DNA of 64,000 nucleotides, from contig NZ_PJON01000003.1 of the NCBI RefSeq assembly GCF_002900975.1, forward strand, positions 372,001-436,000, given 5' to 3'. The position numbers and the translations under genes were made by a program. Positions 1 to 7,922 of this stretch are shown in pieces. Origin of the DNA: Tabrizicola aquatica. Lineage in GTDB: Bacteria; Pseudomonadota; Alphaproteobacteria; Rhodobacterales; Rhodobacteraceae. The stretch's first letter is position 1; every line of letters starts with the position of its first letter. The notes under the pieces were generated by a model that did not search any database, had not been told where the DNA came from, and saw nothing but the letters and a program-made list of their open reading frames with translations.

Positions 1-1
1 G

Positions 2-787
2 TCAGGCCCGAAGGACCTTGGCGAAGCCGTCAAAGATCCCGTCATTGGCCGCGATCAGCGCCCCGTCCAGGGGATCGGTGCCTTCGCGCAGGCCTTCGAC
101 CATCCCGCCGGCCTCTTTCACCAGAAGGATGCCCGCCGCGATGTCCCAGGCCGAAAGCTCACGCTCCCAATAGCCGTCGAAGCGGCCGGCGGCGACATAG
201 GCGAGGTCCAGCGCGGCGGCGCCCCAGCGGCGAACGCCGGCGCAGGCGGGCATCAGGCGGCCCAGATCCTTCAGCATTGCCGGCAGCGTGGATTTCGCGC
301 CGAAGGGCACGCCAGTGGCAAAGACCGACTCGTGCATCGCGCGGCGGGCCGAGACGCGCAGGCGGCGGTTGTCGTTCAGCCAGGCACCGGCACCCTTTTC
401 GGCCCAGAACATCTCGTCCTTGGCGGGGTCATAGACCACGGCGCTGACGATCTCGCCCTTGTGCTCCAGCGCGATCGAAACGGCCCAATGCGGCATCCCG
501 TGCAGGAAGTTCGTGGTCCCATCCAAAGGATCGACGATCCAGCGCCGGGTCGGGTCGGCCCCGGCAGCGCCGCCGGTCTCTTCGCCCAGCCAGCCATAGG
601 TCGGCCGGCCGCCCAGCAGTTCTTCCTTGATCAGACGTTCGGCCTCACGATCCGCGCGGCTGACAAAGTCGCCCGGCCCCTTGGTCGAGACCTGAAGGTT
701 CTCGACCTCGCGGAAGTCCTTCACCAGGCTGCGACCCGCCTTGCGCGCCGCCTTGATCATCAGGTTGAGGTTGGCCGAGCCCTGCAT
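2..787 (-). CDS. suhB: Inositol-1-monophosphatase family protein (SuhB-like)
   Basis: Mg2+-dependent phosphatase of the IMPase/SuhB family, expected to hydrolyse inositol 1-phosphate or a related sugar phosphate in the cytoplasm. The metal-site motifs are visible: GEETGG (about residues 68-73), WIVDPLDGTTNF (about 83-94) and a C-terminal WDIAAG. The length of 261 aa is normal for the family. The frame can be extended to a TTG at 808, but the ATG at 787 has GGAG six bases upstream and gives the family-like N-terminus MQGSANLN, so it was chosen. The stop codon is at the very edge of the window. The exact substrate cannot be told from sequence. Confidence 0.9.
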   Translation of the reverse strand: MQGSANLNLMIKAARKAGRSLVKDFREVENLQVSTKGPGDFVSRADREAERLIKEELLGGRPTYGWLGEETGGAAGADPTRRWIVDPLDGTTNFLHGMPHWAVSIALEHKGEIVSAVVYDPAKDEMFWAEKGAGAWLNDNRRLRVSARRAMHESVFATGVPFGAKSTLPAMLKDLGRLMPACAGVRRWGAAALDLAYVAAGRFDGYWERELSAWDIAAGILLVKEAGGMVEGLREGTDPLDGALIAANDGIFDGFAKVLRA

Positions 788-855
788 CATCCGCTCCACG
801 TCGTTCAAGCCCGGCGCTATAGCGGCAAGCGGCCCGGAAAGAAAGGGGCGCGGGG

Positions 856-1278
856 CTAGTGCACGATCTCGACGCGCATGTTCTCCATCCCCTCGGACTT
901 CACCATGCGGAACAGGATCGCGGCGTTGTCGGGATGCAGCCGCACACAGCCGTTCGAGGCCGGCTGGCCCAGCCGTTTCAACTGGTCGGTGCCGTGGATC
1001 GCATAATTGCCGTCGTAGAAGATCGCCCAGGGCATCGGCGCGTTGTTATAGCGGCTGGAGCGGTGGTGGCGCGACAGGAAATCGGGCGCAAAGACCCCGG
1101 TCGGGGTGATCTTGCCGGACTTCGCGGTCGAGACCGGCCAGGTGAAAAGATGCCGCCCTTCGTGGTAGACTTTCATTGTCTGGGTCGAGATCGAAACCCG
1201 TGCCACCACCCGTTCGGCCAGGGTGGGTGAGGGGACCAGCGCAAGGGCCAGCGCAATAGCAGCGATCAGACGAACCAT
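856..1278 (-). CDS. L,D-transpeptidase (YkuD domain), exported
   Basis: Exported YkuD-fold protein of 140 aa, expected to form or exchange 3-3 peptidoglycan cross-links or attach proteins to the wall in the periplasm. An N-terminal hydrophobic signal (MVRLIAAIALALALVPSP) is followed directly by the catalytic domain. The active-site signature is intact: an HGTD histidine, then SNGCVRL with the nucleophilic cysteine and conserved arginine. No LysM or other wall-binding domain is present. In-frame upstream ATGs exist, but AGGAG lies six bases before the ATG at 1278 and overlaps or abuts the earlier ones, so 1278 is taken. The physiological acceptor is unknown. Confidence 0.88.
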   Translation of the reverse strand: MVRLIAAIALALALVPSPTLAERVVARVSISTQTMKVYHEGRHLFTWPVSTAKSGKITPTGVFAPDFLSRHHRSSRYNNAPMPWAIFYDGNYAIHGTDQLKRLGQPASNGCVRLHPDNAAILFRMVKSEGMENMRVEIVH

Positions 1279-1356
1279 GCACATCTCCTGATACCTGTGG
1301 TGGCAGGATTCCCGCAGATTGTGGCACGGCAAAGAAGTTTTCGGGACTGCGCAGGG

Positions 1357-2055
1357 TCAGGTTTTCCCGCCCTCGAACTGCGGGGCGGGACCAAGGCCGA
1401 TCTGCGGGCCTTCCAACTCGCGCAAGAGCTTGCGGCGGATCGCCTGGGGATAGTCGATCTGGCGCGGGGCGAGTTCGACAAAGGCGCCGGGGCCGCGGAT
1501 CACTTCGTCACGGAAGTAGCGGGTCAGGTTCAACTCATGCTCGCCGATGGCCAGGGCGTTGACGGTGATGCCGTCGAACGGGTCACGCGCGTAGATGGTG
1601 GCAACGGAAACGCCTTCGTTGTTGCGCCCGTCGCCGGCCACGTCCAGCACCTGGCGGGCGCAGGGCGGGGCCTGGGCCAGCAGGTCCGCGCCATAGCGCA
1701 GCGCCTCACCCAGGGCGGTGGCCTGGCGCTGCTCCGGCCTTTGGGCGCGGCGGATGGCCCAGATCGCGGCGTCCAACTTGTCGGGGCCGTCCAGGACGAC
1801 CCATGGCTGGATCAACTCTTGATGCGCGGGGCCGCTCCACTGGTAGACGGCCAAGGCCACGGTCCCGTCGGGCTCGAAGATGGCGGCGCGGACCTCGGCA
1901 TCCTCCAGTGCGGCGGCAAGGCCTTCGGTCTGGATCACGAAATCCGCAGCGTCGATCGAGCGCGAGACATCGGCGGCCAGGGCCAGCGCCAGGCGGCAAT
2001 CGCCAAGCGCCGGGGCGGCAAGAGTCAGCAGGGGCAGCAGGAGACAGGTCCGCAT
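1357..2055 (-). CDS. DUF1194 family exported protein (VWA-like)
   Basis: Protein of 232 aa with a signal peptide (MRTCLLLPLLTLAAPALG) and a von Willebrand A-like core: LALAADVSRSID (about 24-35) resembles a DxSxS metal-adhesion motif, and later segments (QVLDVAGDGRNNEG) match the DUF1194 pattern common in Rhodobacteraceae. Probably periplasmic. A strong Shine-Dalgarno, GGAGGG, sits seven bases before the ATG. The ligand or partner is not known. It stands between the L,D-transpeptidase and metR on the same strand, without overlap, so no operon function can be inferred. Confidence 0.78.
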   Translation of the reverse strand: MRTCLLLPLLTLAAPALGDCRLALALAADVSRSIDAADFVIQTEGLAAALEDAEVRAAIFEPDGTVALAVYQWSGPAHQELIQPWVVLDGPDKLDAAIWAIRRAQRPEQRQATALGEALRYGADLLAQAPPCARQVLDVAGDGRNNEGVSVATIYARDPFDGITVNALAIGEHELNLTRYFRDEVIRGPGAFVELAPRQIDYPQAIRRKLLRELEGPQIGLGPAPQFEGGKT

Positions 2056-2106
2056 CGGTGCCCTCCTGCGCGGCAGTCTAGCCCGCTTGCCGCCCTGCGC
2101 AAAGCG

Positions 2107-3015
2107 TCAGAGGCCGCGTTGCAGTTTCACCGGCTCGCTGCGGGCAAGGCGCAGGAAATGCGCCATGTAGGGCTTGGCCACATCCTCGTCCCGCGTCGCG
2201 GCATACATGCGCTTGGTCACGGGGTCAGGGCCAAGCGGGCGGGTGACGTAATCGGCGTTGGTCTTGACCTCGCGCATCACCCAGTCGGGCAGAACGGCCA
2301 CGCCCCGGTTCGATCCGACCAGCATCAGGATCACAGCTGTCAGTTCCGCCGTGCGCTGGGCGCGGGGCTCGACCTTGGCCGGGGTCAGGATCTCGGTGAA
2401 GATGTCCAGCTTGTCGCGGCCGACCGGATAGGTGATCAGCACCTGGTCGCGGAAATCCTCGGCGGTGATAAAGTCCTTTGCCGCAAGCGGGTTCTGGGCC
2501 GAGGCGACGAAGGTCGGGTGATAGTCGAACAGGGGGTTGAACACGATCCCCGGCGGCGGCTCGCGGTCCGAGGAGATGACCAGGTCCACATCCTCGCGGT
2601 TCAGGGCTGGCAGGGCCTCGAAGGCAAGACCCGCCTTTATGTCGACGTCGATCTCGGGCCAGGCATGGCGGAACAGCTCCAGCACCGGAAACAGCCAGTC
2701 GAAACAGGCGTGGCATTCGATGGCGATGTGCAACCGGCCGGTGCGCCCGGCGCGGAGGGCGCGAAACTCCTCTTCCATCGCGTCGATCTCCGGCAGGATA
2801 CGCTCGGCCGCGCGCAGCATCCGGTGCCCGGCGGCCGAAAGGCGCATGGGTTTCGAGCGGCGGACGAACAACTCCATCCCCGCCTGATCCTCCAGCCCCT
2901 TCACCTGATGCGACAGCGCCGATTGCGTCATGTTCAGCACCTCGGCCGCGCGGGCCAGGCCCCCGGCCTGCTGGATTGCGCGGATCGTGCGCAGGTGGCG
3001 CAGCTCGATGTACAT
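2107..3015 (-). CDS. metR: LysR-family regulator MetR
   Basis: LysR-type transcription factor of 302 aa. The N-terminal winged helix-turn-helix (residues 1-60, ELRHLRTIRAIQQAGGLARAAEVLNMTQSALSHQVKGLE) is followed by a substrate-binding domain. It is divergent from metF with an 86-base gap, the classical arrangement for MetR, which activates methionine-synthesis genes using homocysteine as co-inducer. The segment ECHACFDWLFPVLELF is typical of MetR orthologues. Two TGAA-N5-CTCA motifs lie in the shared promoter (3015-3058), one overlapping the metR start, so autoregulation is likely. The name rests on the neighbour and on overall similarity. Confidence 0.85.
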   Translation of the reverse strand: MYIELRHLRTIRAIQQAGGLARAAEVLNMTQSALSHQVKGLEDQAGMELFVRRSKPMRLSAAGHRMLRAAERILPEIDAMEEEFRALRAGRTGRLHIAIECHACFDWLFPVLELFRHAWPEIDVDIKAGLAFEALPALNREDVDLVISSDREPPPGIVFNPLFDYHPTFVASAQNPLAAKDFITAEDFRDQVLITYPVGRDKLDIFTEILTPAKVEPRAQRTAELTAVILMLVGSNRGVAVLPDWVMREVKTNADYVTRPLGPDPVTKRMYAATRDEDVAKPYMAHFLRLARSEPVKLQRGL

Positions 3016-3058
3016 GAATGAACCTCATCAAGAACGTGAAAACTATGAATTGTTCTCA
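3015..3058. promoter_or_regulatory. Putative paired MetR operators in the metR/metF promoter
   Basis: Two copies of TGAA-N5-CTCA, at 3015-3027 and 3046-3058, differ in one half-site base from the MetR consensus known in enterobacteria, TGAA-N5-TTCA. Their start-to-start distance is 31 bases, about three helical turns, so both would lie on one DNA face. The first overlaps the metR start codon and the second is 44 bases before the metF ATG. The match is seen directly; binding is inferred. Confidence 0.5.
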
Positions 3059-3101
3059 CATCCGAGAATCTGCGACAAGAGGGGCAATCAAGGAGACGAC
3101 A

Positions 3102-3965
3102 ATGGCCCCGCGCATCAGCTTTGAATTCTTCCCGCCGCAGTCGCTGGACGCCTCGTTCCGGCTGTGGGAAACGGTGCAGGCGCTGGCCCCGATGCAGCCT
3201 TCCTTCGTCTCGGTGACCTATGGCGCGGGCGGCACGACCCGGACCCTGACGCATGAGGCGGTGTCGACCATCCACCGCAACTATGGCCTGCCGGTCGCCG
3301 CGCATCTGACTTGCGTCGACGCCACCAAGACCGAAACGCTGGCCATCGCGGAGTCCTACGCCGAGGCTGGCGTGACCGAGATCGTGGCCCTGCGCGGTGA
3401 TGCGCCCAAAGGCGCGCAGCGGTTCGTCCCGCACCCCCTGGGCTTTGCCAATTCGGTCGAGTTGGTGGAGAAGCTGGCGAAAACCGGCAAGTTCAAGATC
3501 CGCGTCGGCGCCTACCCGGAACCGCACCCGGATGCCGCCGACAGCAGCGCCGACGTGACCTGGCTGAAGCGCAAGATCGATGCGGGTGCGTCCAGCGCGA
3601 TCACCCAGTTCTTCTTCGAGGCCGACACCTTCTTCCGCTTCCGCGATGCCTGCGTGAAGGCCGGGATCGACGCGCCGATCATTCCCGGAATCCTGCCGAT
3701 CACCAGCTGGGAAGGGGCCAAGAAATTCGCCCGCCGCTGTGGCACGCAGGTCCCTCAGAAGCTGGACGAAGCCTTTGCCACCGCCGCCCGCGACGGGCGC
3801 GAGGATCTGCTGGCGCTGACCCAATGCACTCAGCTGTGCGACAAGCTGATCCAGGGCGGCGTGCAGGACCTGCACTTCTACACCCTGAACCGACCCCACC
3901 TGACGCGCGAGGTTGTGCGCGCCCTGGGCATCACCCCCGAGGTGGTGCTGGAGAAGGTGGCCTGA
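3102..3965 (+). CDS. metF: 5,10-methylenetetrahydrofolate reductase
   Basis: Flavoprotein that reduces 5,10-methylene-THF to 5-methyl-THF, the methyl donor for methionine synthase. The 287-aa TIM-barrel sequence shows family segments: ISFEFFPP near the N-terminus, SVTYGAGGTTR (about 41-51), AHLTC (about 68-72), ALRGD (about 96-100), a YPE.H motif (GAYPEPHP) and ITQFFFEAD (about 171-179). AGGAG six bases before the ATG at 3102 fixes the start; an in-frame ATG at 3018 lies inside the promoter and is discarded. It is divergent from metR, probably activated by it, and followed by a strong terminator. Confidence 0.95.
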   Translation: MAPRISFEFFPPQSLDASFRLWETVQALAPMQPSFVSVTYGAGGTTRTLTHEAVSTIHRNYGLPVAAHLTCVDATKTETLAIAESYAEAGVTEIVALRGDAPKGAQRFVPHPLGFANSVELVEKLAKTGKFKIRVGAYPEPHPDAADSSADVTWLKRKIDAGASSAITQFFFEADTFFRFRDACVKAGIDAPIIPGILPITSWEGAKKFARRCGTQVPQKLDEAFATAARDGREDLLALTQCTQLCDKLIQGGVQDLHFYTLNRPHLTREVVRALGITPEVVLEKVA

Positions 3966-3997
3966 ACCTGCCCCACGGGGCGCACGATGTCTCCCTG

Positions 3998-4049
3998 GGC
4001 GGCTTTCCGACCTGTCCCCAGCAGGCCCGGAAAGCCGCCATTTTTCCTT
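3998..4049 (+). terminator. Rho-independent terminator of metF
   Basis: A perfect 11-bp stem (GGCGGCTTTCC at 3998-4008 pairing with GGAAAGCCGCC at 4029-4039) is followed by an ATTTTTCC tract from 4040. It lies 33 bases past the metF stop and ends just before aroQ, separating the two transcription units. Confidence 0.85.
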
Positions 4050-4082
4050 TCGCTTGGGCGGTTGCACGGCTAATGTCGCGCC

Positions 4083-4520
4083 ATGTCCAAGCGTGTCACC
4101 CTTCTGAACGGCCCGAACCTGAACCTGCTGGGCCTGCGCCAGCCGGAAATCTATGGCCGCGAGACTTTGGCTGATGTGGTGGCCAAGGTCACCGCTCTAG
4201 CGGATGAGCTGGGCCTTGGGGTCCAGGCGCTGCAATCGAACCATGAAGGCCAGCTGGTCGACTGGATTCAAGAGGCGCGGGGAACCTCGGCCGGCATCAT
4301 CATCAATCCGGGGGCGTACTCGCATACCTCGGTCGCGATCCTGGACGCGCTGAACGCCTTCGACGGCGCGGTGCTGGAGGTCCATATCTCCAACATCCAC
4401 AAGCGCGAGGCGTTCCGGCACCATTCCTTCGTGTCGTCCCGGGCCGAGGGCGTGATCGCCGGCTTCGGGACCGAGGGCTATCTTCTGGCGCTGCGGCGGA
4501 TGGCGACGCTGCTGGCATGA
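4083..4520 (+). CDS. aroQ: 3-dehydroquinate dehydratase, type II
   Basis: Shikimate-pathway enzyme converting 3-dehydroquinate to 3-dehydroshikimate. The 145-aa length and flavodoxin-like motifs fit type [21 protein letters not shown] (catalytic Arg and Tyr, residues 6-24), [12 protein letters not shown] (about 50-61), [14 protein letters not shown] (about 74-87), [17 protein letters not shown] (catalytic His about 101). Its stop overlaps the start of the next gene in an ATGA, so it is translationally coupled to the acyl-CoA ligase gene, although the two have no known metabolic link. Confidence 0.95.
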   Translation: MSKRVTLLNGPNLNLLGLRQPEIYGRETLADVVAKVTALADELGLGVQALQSNHEGQLVDWIQEARGTSAGIIINPGAYSHTSVAILDALNAFDGAVLEVHISNIHKREAFRHHSFVSSRAEGVIAGFGTEGYLLALRRMATLLA

Positions 4521-5716
4521 GCGACGGCTTCCGCTGGCACCCGGCCGCGCGGCTGTTCGACAGCGCCGGCGGCGAGGTTCTGGCCGGGGACCTCCCACCC
4601 CCATCCCCTCCGCACGGGGGGGAGGGGAGGCACGTGTCGCCGCCGTTGGTCTTTCCTGACACAGCCCAGGGCCTGGCTGCCGCCATGGGCCATCCCGCCT
4701 TCCGCATTGGCGCGCCGGACCAGCCGCCGCCCGTGCCCCATGATTTGCCGGTGTTCGAGACCCTGACCTCCGGTTCTACCGGCCAGCCCCGGCGCATCCT
4801 GCGGACCCAAGGCTCATGGACCGCCAGTTTCGCGGTGAACGCTTGTTTCAGCATCGGCCCCGGCGCACGAGTGGCGGTGCTGGGGCGACTGGTGCATTCG
4901 CTTGCGCTTTATGGTGCGGTCGAGGGGCTGCATCTGGGGGCCGAGGTGCATCTTCTGGACGCGCTGCGCCCTGATCGGCAGCGCAAGGCGCTGGCAGAGC
5001 GGGAAATCACCCACCTTTATGCCACACCAGCGCAGTTGCGGCTTCTGGTCGAGGGCGGAGGCCTTTGTCCCGATCTGCGGCTGGTGCTGGTCGGCGGCTC
5101 GAAACTGGACGCGCGGCTTCACTCGGCGCTGGCGGGCATGGCCCCCGCGGCCGAAGTGCGCGAGTTCTATGGCGCGGCCGAGACCAGCTTCATCACTCTG
5201 GCCGACGGCGACACGCCCGAGGGCTCGGTCGGCAGGGCCTATCCGGGGGTAGAAATCCGGGTGGAGGCGGGCGAGGTCTGGGTCCGCAGCCCCTATCTTT
5301 TCCTTGGGTATGCCGGGGGTAAGGGCAGTGCCCGCTGGAGCGACGGCTGGCTTTCGGTGGGCGAGATGGGGCGGCTGGAGGGCGGCTTCCTGTATCTGGA
5401 TGGCCGGGCCGGGCGGATGGTGACGGTCGCGGACCAGAACGTCTTTCCCGAGGCGATCGAGGCGCTGCTGGAGACCATGCCGGGGGTCAACCGCGCAGCG
5501 GTGTTGCCGGTTCCCGACCCCAGGCGCGGGGTGGTGCTGGTGGCGCTGGTCAAGGGCGACCGGGCGGTGGAAGCGGCGGTCATGGCGCGGCTGCGGGCCG
5601 AGTTGGGGCCGCTGAAGGCGCCGCGTGCGCTGATCTGGCAGGTGGATTGGCCGGTCCTGCCCTCGGGCAAGACTGACCTTCGGGGGCTGGAGGCGCGGCT
5701 GACATGGCCCGGCTGA
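4517..5716 (+). CDS. AMP-binding acyl-CoA ligase-like protein, biotin-cluster type
   Basis: Adenylate-forming enzyme of 399 aa, about 100 residues shorter than ordinary acyl-CoA ligases. Visible motifs: the phosphate-binding [10 protein letters not shown] (84-93, with Arg where most have Lys), YGAAETSF (218-225), a degenerate GRAGRM hinge and the C-terminal catalytic lysine in PSGKTDL (Lys385). It overlaps aroQ by four bases and the thiolase-like gene by 13. Ligase, thiolase and bioY side by side recalls Bacillus yhfT-yhfS-yhfU, a BirA-regulated set of unproven function, which suggests a role in biotin or pimeloyl metabolism. Residues 26-39 ([13 protein letters not shown]) are encoded by a G/C palindrome and look like an in-frame repeat insertion. 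Confidence 0.75.
   Translation: MSDGFRWHPAARLFDSAGGEVLAGDLPPPSPPHGGEGRHVSPPLVFPDTAQGLAAAMGHPAFRIGAPDQPPPVPHDLPVFETLTSGSTGQPRRILRTQGSWTASFAVNACFSIGPGARVAVLGRLVHSLALYGAVEGLHLGAEVHLLDALRPDRQRKALAEREITHLYATPAQLRLLVEGGGLCPDLRLVLVGGSKLDARLHSALAGMAPAAEVREFYGAAETSFITLADGDTPEGSVGRAYPGVEIRVEAGEVWVRSPYLFLGYAGGKGSARWSDGWLSVGEMGRLEGGFLYLDGRAGRMVTVADQNVFPEAIEALLETMPGVNRAAVLPVPDPRRGVVLVALVKGDRAVEAAVMARLRAELGPLKAPRALIWQVDWPVLPSGKTDLRGLEARLTWPG
4591..4630. repeat. Palindromic G/C repeat inserted in the ligase coding sequence
   Basis: CCCCTCC at 4605-4611 can pair with GGAGGGG at 4621-4627 across a nine-base loop, inside a longer C-run/G-run stretch. It encodes [12 protein letters not shown], a low-complexity peptide of a kind that recurs in unrelated proteins where an intergenic palindrome has entered a reading frame. 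It lies in a poorly conserved N-terminal stretch before the adenylation motifs, so the frame stays intact. Confidence 0.5.
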
Positions 5717-6765
5717 TCGCGGCGCGGCGGACGGCGGTGGTGCCGCGCGGCGGGGCTTTCGCGAGGCTACGGATCGAGGATCTGGCGGCCCCGGTGGTGC
5801 GCGCTGTGCTGGCCGACGCGGGGATCGACCGGGTGGACGAGTTGATCCTGTCGAACGCGCTGGGCGCGGGCGGCAATCCGGCGCGGCGGGTGGCGCTGGC
5901 GGCGGGGCTGGGGCAGGTGGCGGGCCTGACGCTGGACCGGCAATGCGCGGGCGGGCTGGATGCGATCCTGCTGGCCAAGGCGCTGGTCGATTCAGGCGCG
6001 GCCGAGGTGGTGCTGGCGGGTGGGGCGGAAAGCTATTCCCGCCGGCCCTTGCGGCTGGCGAGCGACCCGGACGGTGGCCCCCCGGTGCCCTATGATCAGG
6101 CGCCCTTCACCCCCTGGCCCGACCGCGACCCCGGCATGGCCGAGGCGGCCGAGGCCCTGGCCCTGCGTCTGGCCATCACCCGCACCCAGCAAGAGGATTG
6201 GGCCGTGGAGAGCCACGCCAAGGCCCTTGCGCTTGACCCGGGCGAGATCGTGCCCTTGGCCGGTGTCATGCGCGATGCCTTTCCGCGCCGCCTGTCCCAT
6301 CGGTTGCTGGCCCGCGCGCCCATCGTCCAGGGCAGCATCACGGCGGCCACGGCGGCGGTCGCGGCGGATGCGGCGGCGATGTGTCTGGTGGTCAGCGACC
6401 GGATCGCCGAGGGCCGGGGCCTGGCGATCCTTGGCGGGGCGACGGTCGGCGGCGACCCGATAGAGCCGGGCACCGCGCCGGTGGCGGCGATCCGGGAGAT
6501 CTGGGACGGCGCGCCCTTGCAGATGGCCGAGGTGATGGAGGCCTATGCCGTCCAGGCCATCGCAGTGGTAAAGGGCGCGGGGCTGGACCCGCAGGTGGTC
6601 AATCCCGGTGGCGGCGGGCTGGCGCGCGGGCATCCGGTCGGTGCCTCGGGCGCGATCCTGGCGGTGCGCCTTTTCCACGGGCTGCGCCGGGGCCGCGGCC
6701 TTGCCGCCATCGCGGCGGCGGGCGGGATCGGGACGGCGCTTCTGGTCGAAGCCTCAGGCGCGTGA
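5704..6765 (+). CDS. Thiolase-like protein with altered active site
   Basis: Thiolase-fold protein of 353 aa (typical thiolases are near 390). The acyl-accepting cysteine (LDRQCAGG, Cys81) and the GGGLARGHPVGASG histidine (His310) are present. The Asn of the usual NEAFA motif is Met278 (VMEAYA), and the second catalytic cysteine of the CxGGGxG loop is Ala337 (AAAGGIG). Ordinary thiolysis or condensation is therefore doubtful; another acyl-transfer or condensing role is possible. It overlaps the ligase gene by 13 bases and runs convergently into bioY with a 12-base overlap. YhfS of Bacillus occupies the equivalent neighbourhood. Substrate unknown. Confidence 0.75.
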   Translation: MARLIAARRTAVVPRGGAFARLRIEDLAAPVVRAVLADAGIDRVDELILSNALGAGGNPARRVALAAGLGQVAGLTLDRQCAGGLDAILLAKALVDSGAAEVVLAGGAESYSRRPLRLASDPDGGPPVPYDQAPFTPWPDRDPGMAEAAEALALRLAITRTQQEDWAVESHAKALALDPGEIVPLAGVMRDAFPRRLSHRLLARAPIVQGSITAATAAVAADAAAMCLVVSDRIAEGRGLAILGGATVGGDPIEPGTAPVAAIREIWDGAPLQMAEVMEAYAVQAIAVVKGAGLDPQVVNPGGGGLARGHPVGASGAILAVRLFHGLRRGRGLAAIAAAGGIGTALLVEASGA

Positions 6766-7296
6766 GAGAAGCGAGGCGGGCCGCATCCGGGCCAGGCTTT
6801 GCGTGACCATCCCGGCCAGCACCGCCTTCAGAATGTCACCCGGCAGGAAGGCCATGCCCAGAAGCGCGGCCTCGGGAAGGGTCTTGCCCAGGACCAGCGC
6901 CATGCCGGCAATGCCGAACACATACAGCACTCCGATCCCCCCGATCACGGCCGCAGCGGTGGCGGCAAAGCCGACGGGCAGGGTGGTGCGCTCGACCAGC
7001 CAGCCGGTGACGAAGGCGGCGATCGGGAAGCCCACCAGATAGCCGACAGAAGGCCCGGCAAAAACGCCTAGGCCCCCGCGCCCGCCCGACAGCAGCGGCA
7101 ATCCCACGGCGACCAACGCCAGGAACAAGAGCACCGCCAGCGCCCCGCGCTTGGCACCCAGGACCGTGCCGCACAGCATGATCCCCAGCGACTGCGCCGT
7201 GATCGGCACCCCGGCGGCAAGGTCAAGCTTCGGGATCAGGCCCAGGACCGCGATCAGCGCGGCAAACAGGGCGACATGCGTAAGGGTGCGTTCCAT
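6754..7296 (-). CDS. bioY: Biotin transporter substrate-binding S component BioY
   Basis: Membrane S component of the biotin ECF transporter. The 180-aa sequence is almost wholly hydrophobic with about six membrane spans and carries BioY features: GVPITAQSLGIMLCG (about 28-42), a GGRGGLGVFAGPSVGYLVGFPIAAF block (about 69-93) and a C-terminal LPGDILKAVLAG. The ATG at 7296 has GGGAG upstream; a longer in-frame extension runs over bioN and is rejected. It lies last in a bioM-bioN-bioY operon and overlaps the end of the thiolase-like gene on the other strand. BioY with BioM and BioN gives high-affinity uptake, as shown for Rhodobacter capsulatus. Confidence 0.93.
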   Translation of the reverse strand: MERTLTHVALFAALIAVLGLIPKLDLAAGVPITAQSLGIMLCGTVLGAKRGALAVLLFLALVAVGLPLLSGGRGGLGVFAGPSVGYLVGFPIAAFVTGWLVERTTLPVGFAATAAAVIGGIGVLYVFGIAGMALVLGKTLPEAALLGMAFLPGDILKAVLAGMVTQSLARMRPASLLSRA

Positions 7297-7322
7297 TGTC
7301 GTCTCCCAAGCGGTTGCGCTCT

Positions 7323-7922
7323 TTAACCAGCCCCGCCCCGGGCCCGCAAGGCCTCGGCCGCGCGGTCGGCGTCGTCCAGGGCGGCCAGCGTCGCCGGGAC
7401 CAGCACCCGCCAGCGCGGGCGACGCGACGACCGGGCGCGCCAGCTTTCGGTGATCTGGCTCATGCGCTCCAGCATCACCGGGATGAAGCGGATGACCAGC
7501 GCCATGGCCAGCGCCAACCGGCGGGGCGACAGGCCGAACACCGCCAGCGGCCGGGCCAGGCGCTGCACCGCGGCGATCATGTCGGAGAGCCGCGTCGTCA
7601 TGGTGACGAAATTCGCCAGCGCCACGGCGGTCAGCATCCGCAAAAGGATGGCGCCGCCAGCCCCAGCCGCGCCGGTCCAAAGGTGCCACAGGCCCACGAT
7701 CACCACAAAGGGCCAAAGCGGCCAGAGCAGCCGCGCCCCGGACAGCGCAAAGCGCCCCCCGGCGGTGGCGTACAGCCCGGCGGTCGCCACTGCCGCCAGC
7801 CCCAGCATCAGCGGATGATCCAGCAGGAACAGCCCCGTGGTCGCCAGCGCCAGAAGCCCCAGCTTCAGCCCCGCCGGCAAGCGATGGGCCCAGGTCTCAA
7901 CCGGCGAGGTCAGCGTCAGCAT
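7323..7922 (-). CDS. bioN: ECF transporter T component BioN
   Basis: CbiQ-family energy-coupling membrane protein of 199 aa. It has several transmembrane spans and the cytoplasmic coupling helices with Ala-Arg-Gly-type ends: ESWRARSSRRPRW (about 160-172) and EALRARGGAG at the C-terminus, which engage the ATPase. The start overlaps bioM by 26 bases, so translation is coupled. Only 26 bases separate it from bioY. Together with BioM it powers BioY-mediated biotin import. Confidence 0.9.
   Translation of the reverse strand: MLTLTSPVETWAHRLPAGLKLGLLALATTGLFLLDHPLMLGLAAVATAGLYATAGGRFALSGARLLWPLWPFVVIVGLWHLWTGAAGAGGAILLRMLTAVALANFVTMTTRLSDMIAAVQRLARPLAVFGLSPRRLALAMALVIRFIPVMLERMSQITESWRARSSRRPRWRVLVPATLAALDDADRAAEALRARGGAG

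Noticed and set aside
1297-3021. Plus-strand open frame (574 aa) across the DUF1194 gene and metR
   Set aside because: Both minus-strand genes have strong start signals and recognisable domains; the plus frame has neither.
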